In this document: one piece after another, positions 8,458-15,565 of the stretch | Numbering within the stretch: the stretch's first letter is position 1 | Layout of the letters: every line of letters starts with the position of its first letter | Assembly: GCA_902464175.1 (NCBI GenBank) | Contig: CABQHZ010000033.1 | Span: forward strand, 1 to 17,266 | Source of the DNA: an uncultured Collinsella sp. | Lineage (GTDB): Bacteria > Actinomycetota > Coriobacteriia > Coriobacteriales > Coriobacteriaceae | Reading direction: 5' to 3' | DNA: 17,266 bases | The notes under the pieces: generated by a model | The model's input: only the letters and a program-made list of their open reading frames with translations | What the model was told of the DNA's origin: nothing | Databases searched by the model: none | Translations under genes and position numbers: made by a program

Positions 8458-9531
8458 ATGATCCAGACCCCCCACACCATCGACCGCCGCACGTTTATCG
8501 CCCTCGCAGGCGGGGCCCTCGTCTCTTGCGCCGGTGCACTTACCGGCTGCTCGGGCACGCAGGGCGACTCGGGCTCTGTAACCGCGTCCAAAGCGGGCTC
8601 CGCGGGCTCCGACAGCTCGCCCAAGGTGCAGAGCACGACGCTCTTTGTCTTCGACACTGTCGTGAATATCAGCGCCCAATGCAGCAAAAAGGTCATGGAC
8701 GAGGTCGCCGACCGCTGCACCTACTTTGAGAACAAGTTCTCGCGCACCGCGGAGGGCTCGGATATCTGGAACATCAACAATGCAGGCGGCAAGCCCGTGG
8801 AAGTCGCGCACGAGACCGCCGAGGTCGTCGAGGCAGCCATCCGCTACGCCGAGGAGTCCGACGGGCTCTTTGACATCACCATCGGCGCCGTCTCGAGCCT
8901 CTGGGATTTTGACAACGAGGTCAAGCCCGCAGATGAGGACATCCAGGCGGCACTGCCCCATGTCGACTATCGCACCATCACGGTCGAAGGCAACACCGTC
9001 ACGCTCGCCGATCCCGAGGCAAAGCTCGACCTAGGCGGCATTGCCAAAGGCTACATCACTGACGACCTCGTGGCGCTCTTTAAGAAGAGCGGCGTCAGAG
9101 ATGCTTCCATCAGCCTGGGCGGCAACGTCTACGTGATGGGCAAGAGCTTTGACGGCGACGCCTGGAACGTGGGCGTGCAAGACCCCAACGGCGCGCAGGA
9201 CGACGTGCTCGCCACCGTCAAGACGCGCAACCGCTCCCTTGTGACGAGCGGCCTCTATGAGCGCGGCTTTGAGCAGGACGGCACGTTCTACTACCACATC
9301 CTCGACCCCAAAACGGGCTACCCCGCCGCCACCGACCTCAAGAGCGCCTCGATTATGACCAAGAAATCCGTGCTTGGGGACGCCTACTCTACCATCCTGT
9401 TTTTGCTCGGCCACGACCGCGCCATGGAGCTCATCGAAAGCGATGAGCGCTTTGGGGGCGGCGTTTTAGTCGATATGGACGATCGCGCCACCAAGAGCGA
9501 CGGCTCGACGTTCAAGATCTTGCAGGACTAG
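8458..9531 (+). CDS. apbE: ApbE family FAD:protein FMN transferase, lipoprotein
   Basis: This 357-residue enzyme is exported. It has a Tat-like DRRTFIAL, a hydrophobic stretch, then lipobox LTGC (Cys31) and a Ser/Gly-rich tether. The ApbE domain spans about 60-355 and shows the family motifs FDTVV, DGLFDITIG, DLGGIAKGY (191-199), SLGGNVYV, TSGLYER, HILDPKTGYP (280-288) and the metal-binding DAYST (308-312). ApbE uses FAD and Mg2+ to attach FMN by a phosphodiester bond to Thr/Ser of FMN_bind domains outside the membrane. Its presence beside three FMN_bind genes is the strongest support for covalent flavinylation in this locus. A gap of 89 bases precedes it, with only a weak purine stretch before the ATG. 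Length is typical. Confidence in the family is very high. Confidence 0.96.
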   Translation: MIQTPHTIDRRTFIALAGGALVSCAGALTGCSGTQGDSGSVTASKAGSAGSDSSPKVQSTTLFVFDTVVNISAQCSKKVMDEVADRCTYFENKFSRTAEGSDIWNINNAGGKPVEVAHETAEVVEAAIRYAEESDGLFDITIGAVSSLWDFDNEVKPADEDIQAALPHVDYRTITVEGNTVTLADPEAKLDLGGIAKGYITDDLVALFKKSGVRDASISLGGNVYVMGKSFDGDAWNVGVQDPNGAQDDVLATVKTRNRSLVTSGLYERGFEQDGTFYYHILDPKTGYPAATDLKSASIMTKKSVLGDAYSTILFLLGHDRAMELIESDERFGGGVLVDMDDRATKSDGSTFKILQD

Positions 9532-9539
9532 GAGCCATG

Positions 9540-9953
9540 ATGGTCAAGCGCAAAGGTGCGCGCGATGGGCGCGACAACAAAAGACTCAACCTCATCCTGG
9601 TTTTGGCGATAGCGGCCGTCGCATGCGCCGGCTTGGTCGCCACGCGTCTGATGGGAGCAAACACGAACGCCGACACGGCCACAGTCGTTATCCGCGATGG
9701 AGAGCAAAACGTCTACGAGCTTCCTCTGAGCCAGAACACGACCAAGAGCGTTACGACCGACTTGGGAACCAACCTCATCGAAATCAAAGACGGCCGCGTG
9801 CACGTCGAGGAAGCAGACTGTCCCAACCAGGACTGCGTGCACCAGGGCTGGATCGACGCCGCCGGGCAACAAATTGTCTGCCTTCCGCATAAGCTCACCG
9901 TCGATATCGTCGACGAGGGTGCCGAAGCCACCTACGACGTGGTGGGGCGCTAG
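9540..9953 (+). CDS. NusG domain II-containing membrane protein
   Basis: This small protein of 137 residues has a basic N-terminus, one membrane helix (about 16-35) and an outward-facing NusG-domain-II-like fold. The Cys-containing signature EADCPNQDCVHQGWI (Cys94, Cys99) is followed by IVCLPHKL (Cys114), as usual for the family. Two ATGs occur in tandem at 9537 and 9540; the second is chosen because AGGAG at 9530-9534 is five bases before it and only two before the first. The SD overlaps the apbE stop codon, so coupling is likely. Proteins of this family often sit next to a Gx transporter gene, as happens here, and an equivalent pair (EetA/EetB) is reported to matter for electron transfer in Listeria and enterococci (recall, not certain). 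The biochemical role is unknown. Confidence 0.88.
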   Translation: MVKRKGARDGRDNKRLNLILVLAIAAVACAGLVATRLMGANTNADTATVVIRDGEQNVYELPLSQNTTKSVTTDLGTNLIEIKDGRVHVEEADCPNQDCVHQGWIDAAGQQIVCLPHKLTVDIVDEGAEATYDVVGR

Positions 9954-9956
9954 TCT

Positions 9957-11114
9957 ATGCCCGCGGTCGATATCGAGCATACCCGCCGCCTGGCGCGCGT
10001 TTCGCTGCTGTGCGCCTGCGCGCTGGTGCTATCTTATCTAGAGACGATGATTCCACTGCCTGTTGCGGTGCCCGGCATTAAGCTGGGCCTTGCCAACGTG
10101 GCCGTGGTCGTTGCGCTCTATACACTCGATGTGAAAAGTGCCGGCGCCGTCGCGCTCGTCAAGGTTTTGGCATCGGGCTTTTTGTTCGGCTCGCCTATGA
10201 TGCTTGCCTATAGCCTAGGCGGCACGGTCCTCGCCTTTATCGGCATGGTCGCCCTTGCTGCCGTGCCGGGTGTTGGCTTGGTGCCCGTGAGCATGCTTGC
10301 CGCCGTGCTGCACAATGTAGGCCAGCTGGGCGTTGCCGCCATGGCGCTGCAGACCCCGGCAGTCTTTATCAATCTGGGCGTTCTGGGCGTCGCCGCCTGC
10401 GTCACCGGCGGCATTACGGGCGCGGTGGCAGAAGGTGCGCTCGCCGGTATTGAGCAAGCCGATGACACACGTCCCTCCGTCGATTGCGCTGCACTTGCCG
10501 CCAATATCGTGGCAGGAGAGCGCATCGCCTTTGTCGGCACCAACGGCAGTGGCAAAAGCACCTGTGCACTCGAGCTTGCGGGGCTGCTCAAAGACGTGAA
10601 CGGGCACGCTATGTGCGTGCAGGGCACCGTAGGCCTTGCTTTTCAGGATCCCGATAACCAGATCGTCGCTCCAGTCGTGCGAGACGACATCGCCTTTGGA
10701 CTCGAAAACCGCGGTGTCCCCCGCGACGAAATGCGTTCAGAAGTCTTGCAGGCACTCAACGAGCTTGGCATTGTCGAGCTTGAGCAACGCGATGTCGCCA
10801 CGCTCTCGGGCGGCCAAAAACAACGCGTGGCGGCGTCGGGATTGGTTGCGCTCACCCCTTCGCTCATGATTTTTGACGAGACGACCGCCATGCTCGACGA
10901 GACCGCCCGCGAGGCCGTCAATGATCTCATCGATCATCTTTGCCAGCGCGATGTTGCCGTGATCCAGATCACGCAGTTGCTCGACGAGGTCGCGCGCGCC
11001 GACCGAGTCGCCGTCTTCGAGGCGGGCGCCATCGCATACCTGGGTACCGTGCAAGATCTTGCCGACCAGCGCGATCTGCTCATTCGATGCGGCCTGGAGG
11101 AACTGTGTCGTTAA
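9957..11114 (+). CDS. Gx transporter (HepS I-like) fused to ECF-type ABC ATPase
   Basis: This 385-residue protein has two parts. Residues about 10-165 are hydrophobic with PGIKLGLANVAVVVALYTLD and FGSPMMLAYSLGG, typical of the Gx transporter/heptaprenyl diphosphate synthase component I family, resembling an ECF substrate-binding component. Residues about 176-385 are an EcfA-like ATPase: Walker A GTNGSGKST (194-202), Q-loop QDPDNQI (Q230), signature LSGGQ (283-287), Walker B LMIFDE (303-308). The ATPase is short: it lacks the first strand with the A-loop aromatic and has a trimmed region between Walker A and the Q-loop. The switch histidine (usual ITH) is Gln340. GGTGGGG precedes the ATG, which lies three bases after the NusG-II stop. 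The stop overlaps the next gene by 10 bases. The substrate is unknown; a flavin, quinone precursor or other cofactor is possible. Confidence 0.85.
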   Translation: MPAVDIEHTRRLARVSLLCACALVLSYLETMIPLPVAVPGIKLGLANVAVVVALYTLDVKSAGAVALVKVLASGFLFGSPMMLAYSLGGTVLAFIGMVALAAVPGVGLVPVSMLAAVLHNVGQLGVAAMALQTPAVFINLGVLGVAACVTGGITGAVAEGALAGIEQADDTRPSVDCAALAANIVAGERIAFVGTNGSGKSTCALELAGLLKDVNGHAMCVQGTVGLAFQDPDNQIVAPVVRDDIAFGLENRGVPRDEMRSEVLQALNELGIVELEQRDVATLSGGQKQRVAASGLVALTPSLMIFDETTAMLDETAREAVNDLIDHLCQRDVAVIQITQLLDEVARADRVAVFEAGAIAYLGTVQDLADQRDLLIRCGLEELCR

Positions 11115-12643
11115 CCTGCTCAAACATAACCGTCCGCTATCCCGAAGCAGACGCCTGTACCCTATCTCGTGTTTCGTTGGAAATTAGGCCCGGCAGCGTG
11201 ATCGGTATCGCAGGCACCTCTGGCTCCGGCAAGTCAACGCTGCTGCGTGCCCTTGCCGGAGCGCTTGCCGTGCAGGCGGGGTCTGTCGTGGCGGACGGCA
11301 CCGCGCTTGGCACACACCCCACGGCGGATGAACTTCGTACGTACCGCAAAACCGTGGCACTCGTGCAGCAACGCCCCGAGCAGCAGTTTTTTGCCGCCAC
11401 GGTCTTTGACGAGGTGGCGTTTGGCCCCCGCAATCTTGGACTGGACGAAGCCGAGGTCAAGCGACGCGTTGGCACATCGCTCGCCAGCGTCGGGTTTGAT
11501 CTCGCCGCTATCGGCGGCACAAGCCCCTTTGCCCATTCTGGCGGAGAGCAGCGCCGTATCGCCGTTGCCGATATGCTTGCACTCGAGACACCGTATTTGC
11601 TGCTCGACGAGCCCAGCGCTGGACTCGATCCCCGCGCCCACCGGCTGCTGCTCGAGCGCTTGGCTCAACTCGCACGCCACGGCCGCGGCATTGTAATCGC
11701 CACGCACGATTCGCGTGTGCTGAGCATCTGCGACAAGGCCTTTCGGCTGCAGGACGGCATGCTGCTGCCGCAAAGTTCCGAGGGCATCCAGGTGACATCC
11801 GTTGGCGTGACGGCCGCACGTCCCGTGGAAACCGGACATACTCCGCCAGCGTCCAAGGCGGTCTCGTTTGGCATCTTTCGTCCGGGGTCAAGCCTCGTTC
11901 ACCTGCTGCACCCCGCCACCAAGCTTGTATTCTGCATGCTCTTTATGATTGCCGGCTTTATCGCCCAGCAGCCCGGCGCCCTTGCCGCCGTCGCGCTCAC
12001 CGCATTCGCCTCGCTCGCCGCAAGCGGCAGCTCGATGCGTCAGGCACTTCGTGCCCTCAGGCCATTTCGCTGGCTTATGGGGTTTGTCCTGGTCTTCAAC
12101 GCACTCTTTACGGCATCGGGGACTCTGCTGCTGCAGGCGGGACCCGTGCAGATCACCTCGGGAGGTCTGCTCTTTGGCGCGCTCTGCGTGCTGCGTTTTG
12201 CCCTCATTATGCTGGGAACGTCGACGCTCATGGCGACCACCTCCCCCACCGCACTCGCCGATGGCGCCGCGGCGCTTCTGAGGCCCCTCGCCCGTTTTGG
12301 CCTGCGCACCGACGATGCCACCGTCGCCATACAGCTCACGCTTCGTTTTGTCCCCGTGCTTATCGAAGAGTTCAATCGTATCAAGGCCGCTCAGGAAGCG
12401 CGCTTGGCGCGCTTTGACAGTCCCTCGCCCCTGCAGCGTGCACGTGCTTTTATTCCCGTCATCACGCCCTTGTTTAGCAACGCGCTGCGGCGCTCTGACA
12501 CGCTCGCGCTCGCCATGGTCAACCGCGAATACGGAGCGCACCCGGCTGTCAGCAGAACCTGCCTGCGCAGCTATCGCTTTGACCGGGCAGACCTTGCTGT
12601 TCTGGCGCTCGGATGCTGCATCGTTGCGATTGCGCTGCTCTAG
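11105..12643 (+). CDS. ECF transporter ATPase fused to EcfT transmembrane subunit
   Basis: This 512-residue fusion starts at GTG 11105, chosen because GGAGG lies four bases upstream and the N-terminus then begins exactly at the ATPase fold; the same frame is open upstream but is a shadow of the previous gene. The ATPase (1-225) has RYP (A-loop region), Walker A GTSGSGKST (37-45), Q89, signature HSGGE (144-148, first Leu replaced by His), Walker B YLLLDE and switch His201. Residues about 255-512 are EcfT: several membrane helices plus coupling-helix motifs AQEARLA (429-435) and AMVNREYG (470-477). With the preceding fusion this supplies two ATPases, one EcfT and one S-like domain, a complete ECF transporter in two polypeptides. 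It is the last gene of the packed run. Confidence 0.9.
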   Translation: MSLTCSNITVRYPEADACTLSRVSLEIRPGSVIGIAGTSGSGKSTLLRALAGALAVQAGSVVADGTALGTHPTADELRTYRKTVALVQQRPEQQFFAATVFDEVAFGPRNLGLDEAEVKRRVGTSLASVGFDLAAIGGTSPFAHSGGEQRRIAVADMLALETPYLLLDEPSAGLDPRAHRLLLERLAQLARHGRGIVIATHDSRVLSICDKAFRLQDGMLLPQSSEGIQVTSVGVTAARPVETGHTPPASKAVSFGIFRPGSSLVHLLHPATKLVFCMLFMIAGFIAQQPGALAAVALTAFASLAASGSSMRQALRALRPFRWLMGFVLVFNALFTASGTLLLQAGPVQITSGGLLFGALCVLRFALIMLGTSTLMATTSPTALADGAAALLRPLARFGLRTDDATVAIQLTLRFVPVLIEEFNRIKAAQEARLARFDSPSPLQRARAFIPVITPLFSNALRRSDTLALAMVNREYGAHPAVSRTCLRSYRFDRADLAVLALGCCIVAIALL

Positions 12644-12736
12644 GGCTCGGTATGCCATGCCACTCGCCGGAATGCGGCATATGGTCTGTATGACATTTGC
12701 GATAATGCCTATAGCATCGCTTTGAGAGGAGTCCTC

Positions 12737-13822
12737 ATGAAGCCACGTATCATTGCCATCACCTGCGGTGTTGCAGGAACCGCCGTCGGCCTTGCCGCTG
12801 CCGCCGGCATCGTTTACCGCAAGCAAATCAAGTCCGCCGCGTCGCTCAAACGCTTGACCGGCTACGCGGATGGCTATGACCTGTACGCAATCGACATTGC
12901 CTACGACTACGATCTTGATCGCATCATCGCCGCTGGCGTGCGCGACGACCAGGCCTACATCGATGCCGTGGTGGCGCAGGTGCTGCCCGGTGTGCCGGCA
13001 CATGTCCAGGCGCCCCAGTTTGCCTGCAGCGCTTTTGTCGCTGTAGATGCCGAACGCCGCGTGCGCACCGGTCGCAATTACGACTTTAAGGACGACACCT
13101 CGGCGCTGCTGGTGCGCAATCACCCACGCGGCGGCTATGCCTCCATCGGATTTGCCGCCCTCAACAACCTGGGCGATAACACTCCGCTTGACTCCGTCGC
13201 CGGACGCGTCGCCGCACTCATGGGCCCGTTTGCCCAGCTCGACGGTGTTAACGAATGCGGCGTGTCCGTTGCCGTACTCACCCTGGATTCCAAGCCCTGT
13301 GACCAGGACACGCAACGCCCCGTCATCAATACCTCGCTCGCCATCCGTCTGGTGCTCGACCGTGCCGCCACCACGCAAGAAGCTGTCGACCTGCTTTCCG
13401 CCTACGACATGCACGCCATGGCAGGACGCGATTACCACTTCTTTATAAACGACGCCGCCGGTGACGCGCGCGTAGTAGAGTGGGATCCGCGCGATCCGGA
13501 CCGCGCTTTCAAAGCGACTCCTGTAACCCAGGTTACGAACTTCTACGCCTGCTATGGCGACGAAGTGCTGCCTAACCAAAAGAATGGCGAGCTAGGCCAT
13601 GGTAAAGAGCGCGCCGCCGCAATCGCCGATGTCCTCGACGCCCATACCGGCGTCCAAGACGAGGCAGTCGCTTGGAAGGCCCTACGCGCTGCAGCGCAAG
13701 AGCCCAATCCGGAAGACATCACCAGCAACACGCAGTGGTCGGTCGTCTTTGACAACACCGAGCCTGCTGCCGCCATCACGCTGCGCCGCCACTGGGGCGA
13801 CATCGACGCATTCGCACTGTAA
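12737..13822 (+). CDS. Membrane-anchored linear amide C-N hydrolase (Ntn hydrolase)
   Basis: This is a 361-residue protein. The start is ATG 12737, with AGGAG five bases upstream; an in-frame TTG at 12722 is less likely because the SD would lie inside the gene. An N-terminal hydrophobic helix (2-27) is followed by a region of about 70 residues before the putative nucleophile Cys97 in FACSAF. Then come GRNYDF (Arg113, Asp116), DGVNECGVSVA (Asn173), INTSLAIRLVLDRA, YHFFINDAAG, VTNFY (Asn268) and GKERAAA (Arg292). The Cys-Arg-Asp spacing (16 and 19) equals that of bile salt hydrolase and penicillin acylase, while the long prosegment is more like acyltransferases and ceramidases that self-cleave to expose Cys. 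Substrate is unknown; N-acyl amides, bile conjugates or beta-lactams are candidates. It is 93 bases downstream of the ECF gene, probably its own unit. Confidence 0.85.
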   Translation: MKPRIIAITCGVAGTAVGLAAAAGIVYRKQIKSAASLKRLTGYADGYDLYAIDIAYDYDLDRIIAAGVRDDQAYIDAVVAQVLPGVPAHVQAPQFACSAFVAVDAERRVRTGRNYDFKDDTSALLVRNHPRGGYASIGFAALNNLGDNTPLDSVAGRVAALMGPFAQLDGVNECGVSVAVLTLDSKPCDQDTQRPVINTSLAIRLVLDRAATTQEAVDLLSAYDMHAMAGRDYHFFINDAAGDARVVEWDPRDPDRAFKATPVTQVTNFYACYGDEVLPNQKNGELGHGKERAAAIADVLDAHTGVQDEAVAWKALRAAAQEPNPEDITSNTQWSVVFDNTEPAAAITLRRHWGDIDAFAL

Positions 13823-13891
13823 GGAGCCAGGCCCGTCGACCTTACGCTCGCCTGACGTTGCTTACATTTCCATACGCTTGAGCTAACACGT

Positions 13892-13924
13892 TTTACCCCC
13901 GTATCAACAGTGTGCGGGGGTAAA
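13892..13924 (+). repeat. Perfect 10-bp inverted repeat upstream of phosphofructokinase
   Basis: TTTACCCCCG (13892-13901) and CGGGGGTAAA (13915-13924) form a perfect stem with a 13-base loop. It lies 70 bases after the hydrolase stop and 38 bases before the pfk start. No T-run follows it, so it is a weak terminator candidate. An operator or a leader hairpin for pfk is equally possible. A TTATAA at 13938-13943 could serve as a -10 but lacks a -35 partner. Confidence 0.55.
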
Positions 13925-13962
13925 CTTATGCGCATGTTATAACTTGCCCGGAAGGATTCATC

Positions 13963-15042
13963 ATGCTTAGGATCGGTCTTCTTACCAGTGGCGGCGACTG
14001 CCAAGCGCTCAACGCCACCATGCGCGGCATTGTCAAAACGCTTATGACCAATAGCGAAGAGCCTATTGAGATCTATGGTTTTGAGGACGGCTACCAGGGC
14101 CTTATCTACAGCAGGTTCCGCGTCATGACGCCCGCCGATTTTAGCGGCATCCTCACCCGCGGCGGCACCATCCTGGGCACGAGCCGCACGCCGTTCAAGC
14201 GCCTGGACATTCCCGAGGCCGACGGCGTCGAGAAGGTGCCCGCAATGGTCCACACCTATCATAAGCTGCAGCTCGACTGCCTGTTTATGCTGGGCGGTAA
14301 CGGCTCCACCAAGACCGCCAACCGCCTGCGCGAAGAGGGCCTCAACGTTATCGCCCTGCCCAAGACCATCGATAACGACACCTGGGGCACCGAGCTGACG
14401 TTTGGCTTTACGAGCGCCATCGACGTCGCCACCAAGTGCATCGACGACATCCACACCACTGCCTCGAGTCACGGCCGCGTGTTTGTCATCGAGATCATGG
14501 GCCACAAGGTCGGTTGGATTCCGCTGTATGCCGGCGTCGCGGGCGGCGCGGACGTCATCCTGATTCCCGAGATCCCCTACGACATGGACAACGTCATCAA
14601 GACCATCGAGCATCGCATGGAGACCGGCAGCCGCTTTACCATCGTAGCCGTCGCCGAGGGCGCTATCTCCAAGGAGGACGCGGCGCTGTCCAAGAAGGAG
14701 TACAAGAAGAAGCTTGCCGAGCGCACGAGCCCGTCGATCGTGTACGACATCGCCAAGGAGATCGAGGCCAAGACTGGTCGCGAGACCCGCGTCGCCATCC
14801 CCGGCCACACGCAGCGCGGCGGCCAACCCGACGCCCAGGACCGCATCTTTGCGACCCAGTGCGGCGTCGAGGCAGCACTGGGATGCCTGCGCGGCGAGTT
14901 TGGCTACATGATTGCCCTGCGTGACGGCAAGATGTGCCACATGCCGCTCGAGGAGGTCGCCGGCAAGCTCAAGTTTGTCGACCCCCAGAGCGACCTGGTG
15001 CGCGAGGCCAAGGCGTTGGGCATCAGCTTCGGCGACGAATAA
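13963..15042 (+). CDS. pfkA: 6-phosphofructokinase (ATP- or PPi-dependent, PFK family A)
   Basis: This 359-residue cytosolic enzyme phosphorylates fructose 6-phosphate in glycolysis. Seen in order: LLTSGGDCQALNA, RGGTILGTSR, GGNGSTKTA (111-119), the catalytic PKTIDNDT (133-140), MGHKVGWIPLYAG, AEGA, and PGHTQRGG (280-287). Length fits the group related to actinobacterial PFKs. Residues deciding the phosphoryl donor are mixed: Gly114 (E. coli Gly104 position) is the ATP type, while Lys134 (E. coli Gly124 position) is the type usual in PPi enzymes. ATP is favoured because position 104 is usually decisive, but this needs an assay. AAGGA lies six bases before the ATG. The last codons and the stop lie inside the left arm of a large palindrome, so its 3' end may be set by that structure. 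Confidence 0.95.
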   Translation: MLRIGLLTSGGDCQALNATMRGIVKTLMTNSEEPIEIYGFEDGYQGLIYSRFRVMTPADFSGILTRGGTILGTSRTPFKRLDIPEADGVEKVPAMVHTYHKLQLDCLFMLGGNGSTKTANRLREEGLNVIALPKTIDNDTWGTELTFGFTSAIDVATKCIDDIHTTASSHGRVFVIEIMGHKVGWIPLYAGVAGGADVILIPEIPYDMDNVIKTIEHRMETGSRFTIVAVAEGAISKEDAALSKKEYKKKLAERTSPSIVYDIAKEIEAKTGRETRVAIPGHTQRGGQPDAQDRIFATQCGVEAALGCLRGEFGYMIALRDGKMCHMPLEEVAGKLKFVDPQSDLVREAKALGISFGDE

Positions 15043-15216
15043 CCTCGGCTGGAACCGCCCCCATCGGAGACCCCAAGGCTTACCTCCCAAATCGTCCTCG
15101 GACATGTCAGGACCCCGCCGTGCGCTTCGCGCGGCGGGGTCCTTCCGTCCTGCGGAAAGATTTGGGAGGTAAGCCCTGGGGTCTCCTGCGGTAACTGGGG
15201 AGGCCGAGGCTATTCG
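15036..15216. repeat. 181-base symmetric palindromic element overlapping the pfk stop codon
   Basis: All arms are symmetric about base 15126 with no indels. The outer arms 15036-15049 and 15203-15216 match 13 of 14. The middle arms 15066-15093 and 15159-15186 match 27 of 28. The core 15109-15120 and 15132-15143 pairs 12 of 12 and continues through one T-G and GCG/CGC to a CTT loop. Between the paired blocks are unpaired segments of 16 and 15 bases; those flanking the core can fold into small side hairpins (GTCC/GGAC at 15094-15103, TTCCG/CGGAA at 15143-15157). This looks like a MITE-like or REP-like element, and may also act as a terminator or 3'-end protector. No T-run follows the core. Confidence 0.8.
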
Positions 15217-15246
15217 TCTTCTTGCTGCGGGTGCCTGGGGTAGAGT

Positions 15247-15458
15247 GCGGCGTGCATTTTTGGGAATATTCAGCATTCGGGGGCGCTTGCATACTGGATT
15301 TTGGGCGAAAGGCAGGCGCAATGGGCCGCATCCTGTAGAAAAACGAGCGGCTCTTGAGGCGTTGGGGTTCAGAATCAGGACTTTAAGCGCTGTATTATGC
15401 GCCCGCTCCCGCACCCGCGGACTCCGGGACGCTGAAAACTCCGGAATTTGCACGCCGC
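15247..15458. repeat. Imperfect inverted repeat of about 210 bases, intergenic
   Basis: The left arm 15247-15283 and the reverse complement of the right arm 15422-15458 align without gaps at 27 of 37 positions, with identical ends (GCACGCCGC) and a shared GCTGAA. Weaker similarity continues inward with a one-base shift. No convincing gene lies inside it; open frames here show no domain and no ribosome site. It may be a decayed palindromic mobile repeat next to the intact one. Otherwise the convergent gap between pfk and the small minus-strand gene (15043-15565) holds nothing I can name. Confidence 0.5.
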
Positions 15459-15491
15459 CCCCTGGGGTACCTGTGGGCAAAAAGCAACCGA

Positions 15492-15516
15492 CCCGCCGAA
15501 ATATGCAATCGGCGGG
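15492..15516. repeat. Hairpin CCCGCCGA/TCGGCGGG beyond the small minus-strand gene
   Basis: CCCGCCGA (15492-15499) and TCGGCGGG (15509-15516) form a perfect 8-bp stem with loop AATATGCAA. It lies 50 bases past the stop of the minus-strand gene. On the minus strand a run of five T follows only about 12 bases after the stem, too far for a standard intrinsic terminator. It could still mark the 3' end of that transcript. Confidence 0.4.
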
Positions 15517-15565
15517 GCAATTTATGCAAAAAGGCGGTTGTGGTTGCGCATGTCGCTCAGCGTTC

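Noticed and set aside
10940..11104. Upstream extension of the ATPase-EcfT fusion
   Set aside because: The 55 extra residues are Arg-rich and are the out-of-frame shadow of the preceding ATPase; GTG at 11105 has GGAGG and starts at the fold boundary.
12737..13822. Calling the Ntn hydrolase a bile salt hydrolase outright
   Set aside because: True bile salt hydrolases start at the catalytic Cys after Met removal; here a membrane helix and long prosegment precede it, so the substrate is left open.
13892..13924. Inverted repeat read as a confident rho-independent terminator
   Set aside because: Only CTTATG follows the stem, with no T-run on the plus strand, so it is listed as an inverted repeat only.
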